A stretch of 49,727 nucleotides of DNA, from assembly GCA_964565765.1 (NCBI GenBank), contig CAZMGF010000013.1:1-49727 (forward strand). Reading direction: 5' to 3'. Below are positions 25,623 to 33,344 of this stretch, in pieces (position 1 is the first letter of the stretch; the number at the start of each line of letters is the position of its first letter). The position numbers and the translations under genes were made by a program. The DNA comes from Bog-1181 sp964565765. Lineage in GTDB: Bacteria; Oederibacteriota; PGYV01; Palsa-1178. The notes beneath the pieces were generated by a model. The model ran no database searches. It saw nothing but the letters and a program-made list of their open reading frames with translations, and was not told the DNA's origin.

Positions 25623-26867
25623 TTAAAATAACCGGTATAACATGGAAGAATTATTGCCGCCAAGGCCGAAGGAATTAACCATGGCCGTGGATATTTTTTT
25701 TCTTATGGATTCATTGGGAACGTAATCAAGGTCGCACTCGGGGTCGGCGCTTTTGTAATTAATGGTGGGCGGTATGTAGCCTTTTGAACCCGCCAGAATT
25801 GTCGCCACCGACTGGAACCCGCCTGAAACCCCCAGTGGATGGCCAAGCATTGATTTTACCGATGATATTTTTAATTTCTCAGCGTGCGAGCCGAAAACTT
25901 TTTTTATAGCCCTTGTCTCGCGGATATCGGAAACAAGCGAGGAGCTGCCGTGCGCGCTGATATAATCGATTTCACTGCTTTTTATATTGGCGTCCCTTAC
26001 CGCGTCCATCATGACCCTTGCCGCTTCATCTCCGGTGTCGTCCATTTTATACATTGAAATGGCCTCGGAAGTGCTGCCGTAACCCATTACCTCCGCGTAA
26101 ATCCTGGCTCCCCTATTTATGGCAGATTCTTTTTCCTCAAGAACCAGCATAGCCGAGCCTTCGCTTAATATATATCCGTCGCGGTCCCTGTCAAATGGCC
26201 TGCTTGCCGCGCGCGGGTCGCCGTTGCGCTGGGAGAGCGAGCGTGTGGCGCAAAAAGCCCCCATTATAGAGGGTGTTATCGGGGCCTCGGCTCCGCCGCA
26301 AATCACCCTTTCGAGTTTTCCATATTTTATCAGTTCATAGGCATGGCCTATGGCATTGAGCGATGAGGAGCAACCCGTCGAGATAGTGGCGGCCCGTCCC
26401 TTTATGCCCAGCGCAATGGCCAGCATGCCGGCCGCGGCGTTGGGAAGCGCGCCTGTAACGGTAAATGGAGACATCCTGTGCGCCCCTTTTTCTTTCATTA
26501 CCATCACCTGCTCTTCGATTATTTCAAGGGCGTTTATGGAGACGCCTACAACAATGCCGGTGTTGTATTTTTCATTTTCGTCAATTGTCAGTGAAGCGTC
26601 GCTGATTGCCTCACGGGCCGCGCATACGGCAAGCTGCGCAAAACGCGGCGTACGCCTTGCCTCGTTTTTCCCGAAGATTCCTGCTGCGTCAAAATTTTTT
26701 ATTTCTCCGGCGATTTTTGTGGAATGATTTGATGTGTCGAATGAGGTGATTTCGCCGATTCCGGATACGCCGTTTACAAGGGAGTCCCAGAACTCCACGC
26801 TGTTAAGGCCGTTCGGCGCTATGATACCTATGCCTGTGACTACCGCATGCCGCTCCGTATAACTGAT
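25623..26867 (-). CDS. fabF: Beta-ketoacyl-ACP synthase (FabF-like), apparent ATC start
   Basis: 414 residues if read from ATC at 26867. The catalytic triad is Cys166 (STGCSSSLNAIG), His306 (SAHGSSS) and His343 (SMLGHPLGVSG), each offset by exactly three from E. coli FabF 163/303/340. The first canonical start (GTG at 26798) would drop 23 residues including the conserved first strand AVVTGIGIIAPNG. The frame is open upstream to a TAA with no ATG, GTG or TTG, and AGGAGG lies 7 bases before the ATC. So ATC is the likely start, unless the sequence has an error. It condenses acyl-ACP with malonyl-ACP. With the adjacent methyltransferase and sensor kinase but no acyl carrier protein or reductase, it may be a specialised rather than housekeeping copy. 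Confidence 0.85.
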   Translation of the reverse strand: MSYTERHAVVTGIGIIAPNGLNSVEFWDSLVNGVSGIGEITSFDTSNHSTKIAGEIKNFDAAGIFGKNEARRTPRFAQLAVCAAREAISDASLTIDENEKYNTGIVVGVSINALEIIEEQVMVMKEKGAHRMSPFTVTGALPNAAAGMLAIALGIKGRAATISTGCSSSLNAIGHAYELIKYGKLERVICGGAEAPITPSIMGAFCATRSLSQRNGDPRAASRPFDRDRDGYILSEGSAMLVLEEKESAINRGARIYAEVMGYGSTSEAISMYKMDDTGDEAARVMMDAVRDANIKSSEIDYISAHGSSSLVSDIRETRAIKKVFGSHAEKLKISSVKSMLGHPLGVSGGFQSVATILAGSKGYIPPTINYKSADPECDLDYVPNESIRKKISTAMVNSFGLGGNNSSMLYRLF

Positions 26868-26893
26868 AAGATAGCCTCCTTCTTTTCCCTTTT

Positions 26894-26924
26894 GAAATTA
26901 TATCCCGTATAATTTCAAAGTCAA
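26894..26924 (-). promoter_or_regulatory. Promoter with overlapping palindromic operator, ketoacyl synthase operon
   Basis: On the minus strand, TTGACT (26924-26919), 16 bases and a perfect TATAAT (26902-26897). A perfect 9-5-9 inverted repeat (arms 26894-26902 and 26908-26916, GAAATTATA and its complement around TCCCG) covers the -10 and spacer, the usual place for a repressor operator. The downstream 13 bases TATAATTTCAAAA are identical to those at the pfkA promoter. The leader to the ATC codon is about 25 bases. Confidence 0.65.
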
Positions 26925-26999
26925 GAATAAATATCTTATTGTATATACAAAATATGGACAAAATTTTTACATGCTGTTTTTGCTTTATTATAAAAAGCT

Positions 27000-28382
27000 T
27001 TAGGCGGGGTTTATTATTTCTATTTTCAGTATGCTGCTTGTACCTTTTTTTACCTTTACCTCTTCGCCTGCCCTGACTCCAGCCACCCACATCGCCTTTT
27101 TCCCTTTAATAAATACCGGAGTGTTTTTTTCAAGCTTGTTGTCTATAAAAAATTTTTTTAATTTTATGGCGGATGCCATGCCGAAAGGCCTGAACCTGTC
27201 GCCCTTTTTTTTATGCCTTACCGTTATTTTCCCCCGGATGCGGTTCAAATCCAGATAAGCGCGGTTTTTATCCCGCAATTCATGTTTTTTTACATTTTTT
27301 ATCACACTGTGCGAGAAAGAAATTCCATCATAAGTAAACACGCCGGGTTTTTGCGGATCAAAAACAACCGCCCTTGCCTCTTTTTTTGCCTCATTTTTTG
27401 ATACCAGGAAATGATTCCCGTGCGGAGCCGCGATAAATCCGTCAGGCAATGACGCCGCCTTGCCGCCGCTGATGCTGTGGTTCAGAAGCGAAACCTGTCC
27501 GAAGGTAACTTTTCTGCCGTTCGAAATCAGATTTTTCAGGATCATTGCGGAAACCCTGTAACGGATGGCCGTATGAAGCCGCAGAAACCAGCCTGTGTTT
27601 ATAACCGCGCCGCCGCCGGCTGTCCTGACGCATCGTCCGTACGCCGCGCGCGCGTGGTGTTCCATAAAATCATTTTCATTTGTGATTATCGACACGGTCC
27701 TTGCGGCGGCATCCTTAAAGCCCTCGTTATATTCCTTCTCTATCAGGGGAATAAGCCCGTGCCTGATGCGGTTCCTTGTATAATCATTCCCCGCGTTTGA
27801 CGAATCAAAAACAAATGGAATTTTTTCATTTTTAAGGTAATTAATTATTTCAGTTTTCTTTATACCCAGCAGGGGCCTGATCAGCCTTATTCCGCCGGAA
27901 ATTTCCCTCTGTTCCGGGATTGACGATAGCCCGGCGGCTCCGGCGCCGGTAATAAGCCTGAATATAAGCGTCTCCGCGTTGTCGTCCAGGTTATGTCCGA
28001 GGGCGATGGTCCCAGAGCCGTATTTTTTTGCCGTTTTTACAAGAAATGAGTATCTGAGATCGCGGGCGGTTTTTTCCAGCCCGCCTTTTCCCGGAGACGC
28101 GGCTTTTTTTACATCCGCGCGCGAGCATTCATACGGGGTTTTGTAAAGCGCCGCCAGATTTTTTACAAATAATTCATCACGCAGGCTCTCGGCCCCCCGC
28201 AATTTGTGGTTGAAATGGGCAGCCACTATTTTTACACGCAATTCATCAGCAGCCAGGTTAAGCATATGAAAAAGTGCGACGGAGTCCGCGCCGCCGGAGA
28301 CAGCGGCTATGATTGTTTTTTCACCGGGCCTGTTTAGCCTGACAAGTGAATTGTAAAAAGAGGCAAGGATTTCGTTTTTCAT
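27000..28382 (-). CDS. tilS: tRNA(Ile)-lysidine synthetase TilS
   Basis: 460 residues. The N-terminal PP-loop ATPase domain carries SGGADSVALFHML (29-41), followed by HFNHKLRGAES (about 56-66), GHNLDDNAETLIFRLITG (about 130-147) and RPLLGIKKTEI. The C-terminal TilS domain (about 390-460) has KKKGDRFRPFGM and IKLKKFFIDNKL. It adds lysine to C34 of the CAU-anticodon tRNA-Ile so that it reads AUA. It is the first protein gene after the tRNA-Met at 28528-28451, 68 bases downstream of it, and is probably co-transcribed with it. That neighbour has the elongator-Met sequence pattern and is not the likely TilS substrate. Confidence 0.96.
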   Translation of the reverse strand: MKNEILASFYNSLVRLNRPGEKTIIAAVSGGADSVALFHMLNLAADELRVKIVAAHFNHKLRGAESLRDELFVKNLAALYKTPYECSRADVKKAASPGKGGLEKTARDLRYSFLVKTAKKYGSGTIALGHNLDDNAETLIFRLITGAGAAGLSSIPEQREISGGIRLIRPLLGIKKTEIINYLKNEKIPFVFDSSNAGNDYTRNRIRHGLIPLIEKEYNEGFKDAAARTVSIITNENDFMEHHARAAYGRCVRTAGGGAVINTGWFLRLHTAIRYRVSAMILKNLISNGRKVTFGQVSLLNHSISGGKAASLPDGFIAAPHGNHFLVSKNEAKKEARAVVFDPQKPGVFTYDGISFSHSVIKNVKKHELRDKNRAYLDLNRIRGKITVRHKKKGDRFRPFGMASAIKLKKFFIDNKLEKNTPVFIKGKKAMWVAGVRAGEEVKVKKGTSSILKIEIINPA

Positions 28383-28450
28383 CGGGCAATTGTTCCCTTT
28401 AATAATGAGGTGTCCGGCGCTGATTTTTTAACGCCGGTTTTCCCGGAATT

Positions 28451-28528
28451 TGGTAGCGGCGGAGGGAATCGAACCCCCGACACTACGGGTATGAACCGTA
28501 TGCTCTAAACCAACTGAGCTACGCCGCC
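28451..28528 (-). tRNA. tRNA-Met (CAU), elongator type
   Basis: 78 bases including an encoded CCA. The cloverleaf is complete: acceptor GGCGGCG with CGCCGCU (a G-U at 1-72), D stem GCUC/GAGC, anticodon stem UACGG/CCGUA around loop UUCAUAC (anticodon CAU), variable GUGUC and T arm GGGGG-UUCGAUU-CCCUC. It lacks the initiator hallmark of three G-C pairs below the anticodon loop. G4-C69 and G5-C68 differ from the C4-G69/C5-G68 used by TilS to recognise tRNA-Ile2, and the sequence closely follows elongator tRNA-Met of Bacillus as I remember it. Confidence 0.95.
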
Positions 28529-28547
28529 ACAAATTCGAAACGTTAAT

Positions 28548-28576
28548 TTTATAACAGAATTATTGTTTTTAAGCAA
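28548..28576 (-). promoter_or_regulatory. Putative promoter of tRNA-Met (and tilS)
   Basis: On the minus strand, TTGCTT (28576-28571), 17 bases and TATAAA (28553-28548), placing the transcript start about 13 bases before the tRNA 5' end. It is divergent from the promoter at 28591-28619. Confidence 0.5.
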
Positions 28577-28590
28577 GGTATTTTTAAGTT

Positions 28591-28619
28591 TTGCACCTTT
28601 TTCTGTATTGTGTTATAAA
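28591..28619 (+). promoter_or_regulatory. Putative promoter of the CBM9-like gene
   Basis: TTGCAC (28591-28596), 17 bases and TATAAA (28614-28619), about 50 bases before the ATG at 28670, which has an AAAGGAG ribosome-binding site. It lies back to back with the tRNA promoter, 15 bases apart. Confidence 0.55.
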
Positions 28620-28669
28620 TAAACTGTGAATTTAATATTGTATATAAGCAAACCCTTAAAGGAGCAAAG

Positions 28670-29365
28670 ATGAAAAAAACAGCAGCTGTTTTTATCATGC
28701 TTTTATCGTTTTTTTGCGTTTTATCCGCTGAAGAAAAAAACGCTGACGCCGGCGGCAAAAAAGAGAATGTGCCGGTATTTAAATCGGTCGATAACGCTGT
28801 TATCGACGGAGCGCTTGACTCCTCCGTTAAAACTGATCCGTTGATTATTGGAACCCCGGATAAAAAAGGGCTTCCCTCCGGCAAAATTTACCTGGGCTAT
28901 GATTCAGGCGACATATATATTTATGCCGACATAAACGATCCCCGCCCCGGAATTAATAATTTTAAGGGGGCCGACATCACAAAAGCGGATTCACTTGTAT
29001 TCACCATAAGCACGGATCCCGGGGCGGCGCCGGGGAGAAAAACACCTGGTAATTTTGATTTTTATTTTGCCATAAAGGCCTCGTCCAACACCGAAACGTG
29101 GAGTTACACAAGAAAGGCCCCGCTTCAGAATCCTATTTTATTTTACAGGCAGAAGCCTTCAGGTTATGTAATTGAGGCCCTTATCCCCTGGTATAACTTT
29201 AATACCGGATGTTTTTGCAAGATAAAAAACAAGGCCATCTCTTTTGACGCGGCAATAAACAGCCTTAACGCAGGCGGCGCGCAGATTCAGACACGCTATC
29301 TGGGCGGAACGAATTTTACATCCGACCCGTCACAGTGGGGGCATGTTATTTTTTCCACGAAGTAA
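28670..29365 (+). CDS. Secreted CBM9-like (DOMON-type) carbohydrate-binding protein
   Basis: 231 residues, the only complete plus-strand gene besides lptG. A signal peptide (1-19, ending VLSA) and a short Lys/Gly-rich linker lead into one beta-sandwich (about 38-231) with the CBM9/DUF1083 pattern: VIDGALDSSV at the start, LGYDSGDIYIYADINDP, DSLVFTISTDPG, GYVIEALIPWYNF and the closing WGHVIFS. Such domains bind sugar ends or act as haem/sugar sensors; here no enzyme domain is attached. It is transcribed alone from its own promoter, divergent from tRNA-Met/tilS. The ligand cannot be told from sequence. Confidence 0.75.
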   Translation: MKKTAAVFIMLLSFFCVLSAEEKNADAGGKKENVPVFKSVDNAVIDGALDSSVKTDPLIIGTPDKKGLPSGKIYLGYDSGDIYIYADINDPRPGINNFKGADITKADSLVFTISTDPGAAPGRKTPGNFDFYFAIKASSNTETWSYTRKAPLQNPILFYRQKPSGYVIEALIPWYNFNTGCFCKIKNKAISFDAAINSLNAGGAQIQTRYLGGTNFTSDPSQWGHVIFSTK

Positions 29366-29394
29366 AAACGATATTATAGCGGATAAATGAAATA

Positions 29395-29575
29395 CGACAG
29401 GCGGGTGTTTTTTCTCCTATCTCCTATCTACTCTCTGTAAGTTTTTGCTTTTTACCGGGCCGCCATACAAGACGGCCCCTGCAGATAAGCTCAAGTGTGT
29501 CCAGTTGACGTACGGTCAAAAAAAATACCCGCCTGCCGTATAATACCGGGCGGCCGCATCGGGACGCCCCTACAG
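29395..29575. repeat. Intergenic repeat cluster: two hairpin units flanked by inverted arms
   Basis: The 238-base gap between the convergent CBM9-like and GT2-GT9 genes holds an imperfect inverted repeat (29395-29413 against 29519-29537, about 17 of 19 matching, each ending in a T/A run). It also holds two direct 32-base units (29453-29484 and 29544-29575) identical at 22 of 32 positions. The unit ends are conserved (TACCGGGC and CCCCT-CAG), while the middles differ but keep pairing: GGGCCG/CGGCCC in the first, GGGCG/CGCCC in the second. This resembles REP- or MITE-like intergenic elements; the T runs may also help end transcription of both genes. No other copy was seen in the window. Confidence 0.6.
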
Positions 29576-29603
29576 GGATATGTTATTATTATCTTCCTTT
29601 ATT

Positions 29604-31331
29604 CTACAGTTTTATTTTATTGAATACATCGGCGGGTTTGATGTTTTTCAGGCAGTTGCAATGGCCGAATCTGCATTTCTTTTCAAAGCATGGCTGGCAA
29701 TCCTCGCCGCTGTAAAATATTTCGGCCCTTGAATTTACCGGCCCGCCCCACCCCGGCGATGTGGAGCCGAATATCACGGCCATCGGGACCCCGAGAGCGT
29801 CCGCAATATGCATTATCCCGGAATCATTGCCTATAAAAAAATCGGAATTTGCGGCTATCACGGCCGCATCATTAAGCGGCGCCCCGCGCATTTCCATATA
29901 ATTTTTATGTGATGTGATTTCCCGGCCAAGGTCGAATTCCATGTCCTCTTTTGTCCCCGTTACATAAATCGCGGCTTTTTTATATTTTTTCATTATCATT
30001 TTAATTAGTTTCCTGTAATTTTCCAGGGGCCACATTTTTGACGGCCCGAATTTCGCGAACGGGGCAATAAGTATGGTTTTTGAAGCGCCTTTTTTCCGGT
30101 ATTTTTTCAGCGCCGCGGCTCTCCCGGCTCCCGTAAATATTTTCTGCGCCGCGCGCGAAAAATCAAAAGAATTGTCAAGCAGATAAAACAGCTGCCTGTA
30201 CTCGCCCATTACATGCTCCCTGCGGTGGCTCTTATCGCGCTTATAAACACGGTTTAAAAAGAACCTGCCAAGGTCGTCGCTGTACCCGGCCCTTATTTTA
30301 ATTCCGGCGAGTTTCATGAGCAGGTAAGAAGAAAGAGACGGTGAAAGCGACACCCCAGCCCCTATCCTTTCCTTTCTTATTTCCGCGGCGGCTTTAAGAG
30401 TAGAAGAAAGGCTCTTGCGGTCATATTCAATCACTCTTTTGATGTAAGGGTTCCCTGAAAGTATCCCGCTTACGCCGGGGCCGGAGCACGCGGCATATAT
30501 TTCACTGTATACCTTTTTTAATTCTCCGAAAAAGGCCGTCATCATGACGGCGTCGCCTATCCAGTTGGGGGCGCGCACAAGCAGTTTATCGCCGGAGCTC
30601 TCTTTTCTTTTGATAAATGCCATTTTGGCGAATTTTATGAATTCAGAAAAACCGCTGTAAACGCTCAGTACGAACCCCTGCTTCCCGTCCATAAATCCGG
30701 CTTTTAAAAAATACATTTTGAAAAACTTAAAAAACGGCGCGAAAATCATCATTAAAACCGGAAACGGCCTTTTCTTTTCAAGGGCCTGCATGGTTGTATA
30801 ACGGTTCATTTTTTCAAAATATGTCCTGCTGTCAGGGTAGGAATAGTGAAGTATGGGTTCGTTGATTTTTCCCGCGCGGCCATTAAGCCTGACTGATTCG
30901 TGAACTTTCTTTCCGTCAAAGGCGCCTTTTGACCTCATAAAAAGCCTGAGCTGATAGTCACGGTCCCAGCCGCAGTGCGCTATCATCCTGCCGAGAAAAA
31001 AATCACTGCGTTTTATAAAATAACCGTCAAATTCTTCCGAGGAGGCCGCCCTTAAAACAGCCGCCTTAAGCTCCGGCGTCACCTCTTCATCGGCGTCGAT
31101 TGAAAGCACCCAGGGAAAGCGCGCCTGCTTAAGGGCAAAGTTCTTGATATCGGAAAATCCGGTAAAATCCCTGTAAAATATTTTTTTGGTGTATTTCCCG
31201 GCTAGTCTGACTGTGTTGTCGGTGCTGCGGGAATCCACAAGTATGATTTCATCGCAAAAAGAAAGGCTTTTCAGGCACCTCTCAATATTGGCGCCCTCAT
31301 TGAAGGCAACAACAGCGGCGGAAATCTTCAT
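29604..31331 (-). CDS. Two-domain glycosyltransferase: GT2 fused to GT9 (heptosyltransferase-like)
   Basis: 575 residues. The N-terminal GT2 domain (about 1-240) is WaaE/KdtX-like: AAVVAFNEGANIERCLKSL, LVDSRSTDNTV, DADEE (79-83) and the acceptor-side DYQLRLFMRS. The C-terminal GT9 domain (about 245-575) has RAPNWIGDAVMMTA near its start, FGPSKMWPLENYRKL, IGNDSGIMHIADALG and a Cys-rich end (CQPCFEKKCRFGHCNCLKNI). Each half is normally a separate LPS-core enzyme, the first adding a hexose and the second a heptose. Fusion suggests two successive transfers on the same core. It is the last gene of the LPS operon, one base after the preceding GT9 gene. Sugar specificities cannot be assigned. Confidence 0.87.
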   Translation of the reverse strand: MKISAAVVAFNEGANIERCLKSLSFCDEIILVDSRSTDNTVRLAGKYTKKIFYRDFTGFSDIKNFALKQARFPWVLSIDADEEVTPELKAAVLRAASSEEFDGYFIKRSDFFLGRMIAHCGWDRDYQLRLFMRSKGAFDGKKVHESVRLNGRAGKINEPILHYSYPDSRTYFEKMNRYTTMQALEKKRPFPVLMMIFAPFFKFFKMYFLKAGFMDGKQGFVLSVYSGFSEFIKFAKMAFIKRKESSGDKLLVRAPNWIGDAVMMTAFFGELKKVYSEIYAACSGPGVSGILSGNPYIKRVIEYDRKSLSSTLKAAAEIRKERIGAGVSLSPSLSSYLLMKLAGIKIRAGYSDDLGRFFLNRVYKRDKSHRREHVMGEYRQLFYLLDNSFDFSRAAQKIFTGAGRAAALKKYRKKGASKTILIAPFAKFGPSKMWPLENYRKLIKMIMKKYKKAAIYVTGTKEDMEFDLGREITSHKNYMEMRGAPLNDAAVIAANSDFFIGNDSGIMHIADALGVPMAVIFGSTSPGWGGPVNSRAEIFYSGEDCQPCFEKKCRFGHCNCLKNIKPADVFNKIKL

Positions 31332-31332
31332 T

Positions 31333-32385
31333 TCAATTTCCGCTGGAAATAAAATTTTTAACGGCTTCAGTTACGCGGGAAACCGGAACCGAATCCACGT
31401 TCCCGTCTGAAGGCAGTATTATTTCATTGTTTGAACCGGAAGGTTTGTTCTCCTCGGGGTCGCCCGGCCCCCATATCGCCACTATGTTGGTGAACGGTGC
31501 GAAAATATGCATCAGGTCCGATTCGTTGGTGACAAAGCAGCACAAAAACCTTGAAACCGCGGCCATTTTCAGATAATCGGAAGTATCAACATGGACGGCC
31601 TTTTTTTTCGTAACCACCATATATTCCTTCAGCCGCTCCTGTTCGTCCCTGTTTGAGAAAACAAGCACCCTGCAGTTGTATTTTTCGATAAGATTTGAGG
31701 TAAGCTGCTGGAACTTCGACATGGCCCAGCGCTTTTTTTTGTCATTAATCGACGGATGTATACCTATAAGGTTCTCCGAAGGAGAAATATTGTTTTTCTC
31801 AAGGAATTTTTTGGCGAAATCCCTGTCCTCATCAGGAATTGCAAGCTTGGGGTTGAAATCATAGGTATTTGCGCCTATAAACCTTGTCAGATTGAGGTAC
31901 TTGATTATTTTATGCTGCGGGTGGTCGAGCGAATGCAGCAGCAGGTTATGCAGCGAGTTATAAAATGATTTTTCATTCCTCTCCGAATATGCCACCTTTG
32001 CCTTTGCTTTCGTAAAAAATGCAGCAAGAACAGCCGGCAGTACGGCAGGATTGAAATTTACGACAAGCTGAAACTTCGCCTTCATCATAGAGAGAGCCGC
32101 GTTTAAAACCGACAACGGGTTGGCAGGATTCAGGTTTATTGCCGTGTCTATGGATTTCAATCCTCTTACGAATCCTCCGCACGAATCATTTACCACGGCT
32201 GTTATTTTTCCCCCGGCCGGCATAGCTTCCTTTAACGCCGTTATTGCCGGCGAGCACAGGATGAAATCCTCCACGCTATACGGCAGAATCACAAGGGCCG
32301 ACGAAAAATCTTTCAGGTTGACCTGTTTGGCGTTTACTATTTTCTGTTTTTCCCTTGCCTTTACCGGGTCAAAAGAGCCGCCCAT
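31333..32385 (-). CDS. Divergent GT9-family glycosyltransferase (heptosyltransferase-like)
   Basis: 350 residues. GT9 features are VILPYSVEDFILCSPAITALKEAMP near the N-terminus and IGIHPSINDKKKRWAMSKFQQLT in the C-terminal Rossmann half. The usual donor-site motif GNDSGxMH is altered to TNESDLMHIFAPF, and the ADP-heptose-contacting Asp/Gly pair is changed, so the donor may differ or activity may be low. An N-terminal extension of about 25 residues precedes the first strand. The ATG overlaps the stop of the upstream GT9 gene by one base. Its placement between two other GT9 proteins supports work on the LPS inner core. Confidence 0.8.
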   Translation of the reverse strand: MGGSFDPVKAREKQKIVNAKQVNLKDFSSALVILPYSVEDFILCSPAITALKEAMPAGGKITAVVNDSCGGFVRGLKSIDTAINLNPANPLSVLNAALSMMKAKFQLVVNFNPAVLPAVLAAFFTKAKAKVAYSERNEKSFYNSLHNLLLHSLDHPQHKIIKYLNLTRFIGANTYDFNPKLAIPDEDRDFAKKFLEKNNISPSENLIGIHPSINDKKKRWAMSKFQQLTSNLIEKYNCRVLVFSNRDEQERLKEYMVVTKKKAVHVDTSDYLKMAAVSRFLCCFVTNESDLMHIFAPFTNIVAIWGPGDPEENKPSGSNNEIILPSDGNVDSVPVSRVTEAVKNFISSGN

Positions 32386-33344
32386 TATTTACCTCTGCTG
32401 GTTAATTTTTTTATTTCATCAGTTACAGCGGCTATCCGCAGGTTTTTCATACAATCAAAAGTTCCTATCGGGCAGGAATCCCCTCCGTGAATATGGCACG
32501 GCCGGCAAAGCAACCTCACGTCCTCTATCACGGTAAAATCCCTTTCCGTTATAAAACCGAACTGCCTGACTGTCGGCCCGAGAAAAACAAAACATTTAAG
32601 GCCGTAAAGCGACGCAGCATGCGCAGCCGCCGTATCATTGCCGATAAAGACATCGGCATTTTTTATAACCTTTAACAGGGCTGGAAAATCTGTTTTCCCT
32701 ATCATGTTGATTACACCGCTTTTTTTATAATATAATAATTCCGTGGAATTTACAACCTCATCTTTGACGCCGGTCAGTATTATACCGGTGCCTTTGATAA
32801 GCCTCAGAGAGTCCAGGAGTTCCTTAAAATATGGCCAGCGCTTGTTGGCCCATCTAGCCCCTGCATGAACGGCTATTTTAAGGACGCGACCCTTTTTTTT
32901 CCGCTTCTTAGCGGTTTTTACTCCCGGTTTTATAAAATCGGAGCAGGCGTTTATATATTTGTCCGCAACCGCACAATAAGTGGAGCCTGAAATGAACCAT
33001 TTGAACGCCGCCATCAGCCTGCGTTTTACCGGATCTTTTACCGCAGTCCGTACCTCGGCCCCCGGACAGGAATTTTTTACAATAAAAGACCTGTAATTTC
33101 CCTGCAGGTCGACTACGGCGTCAAAACCGGTTTTTTTAACCGAGCTTACAAGGCCCTGCAACGCGCCTTTCTTTTTAAAATCAACAGTTATAATTTCATC
33201 CGCTCCCAGCGCGGAGGCCGCGCCGTAATATTTTTCCCCGGCAAGAAAATATACGGTATGCCCCGAAGCTTTAAGCGCCGCAACCGGCCCGGCGGCCAGC
33301 AGGATGTCTCCGGCGGAGGAGAATCTTATGAGTAATATTTTCAC
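32385..33344 (-). CDS. GT9-family heptosyltransferase-like protein
   Basis: 319 residues. The N-terminus RFSSAGDILLAAGPVAALKASG is the GT9 start (RxxxxGDxxxxxP). The C-terminal half holds HAGARWANKRWPYFKELLD and the donor motif FIGNDTAAAHAASLYGL, followed by FLGPTVRQFGF. The end has the Cys pattern CRPCHIHGGDSCPIGTFDCM seen in some heptosyltransferases. It should transfer ADP-heptose (or a related sugar) to Kdo-lipid A on the cytoplasmic face of the inner membrane. It overlaps lpxK by 4 bases and the next GT9 gene by one. Confidence 0.88.
   Translation of the reverse strand: MKILLIRFSSAGDILLAAGPVAALKASGHTVYFLAGEKYYGAASALGADEIITVDFKKKGALQGLVSSVKKTGFDAVVDLQGNYRSFIVKNSCPGAEVRTAVKDPVKRRLMAAFKWFISGSTYCAVADKYINACSDFIKPGVKTAKKRKKKGRVLKIAVHAGARWANKRWPYFKELLDSLRLIKGTGIILTGVKDEVVNSTELLYYKKSGVINMIGKTDFPALLKVIKNADVFIGNDTAAAHAASLYGLKCFVFLGPTVRQFGFITERDFTVIEDVRLLCRPCHIHGGDSCPIGTFDCMKNLRIAAVTDEIKKLTSRGK

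Noticed and set aside
26803..27090. Open frame of 95 codons between tilS and the ketoacyl synthase gene
   Set aside because: It overlaps the end of tilS, the promoter and the conserved N-terminus of the ketoacyl synthase in another frame; the low-complexity basic translation is not protein-like.
28414..28437. CCGGCG/CGCCGG hairpin between tRNA-Met and tilS as a terminator
   Set aside because: On the minus strand no T run follows it; it would not stop transcription into tilS.
29519..29560. Terminator of the LPS operon in the intergenic repeat
   Set aside because: A T run is present on the minus strand but the best stem is only five pairs with a 15-base loop, so it was not called separately.
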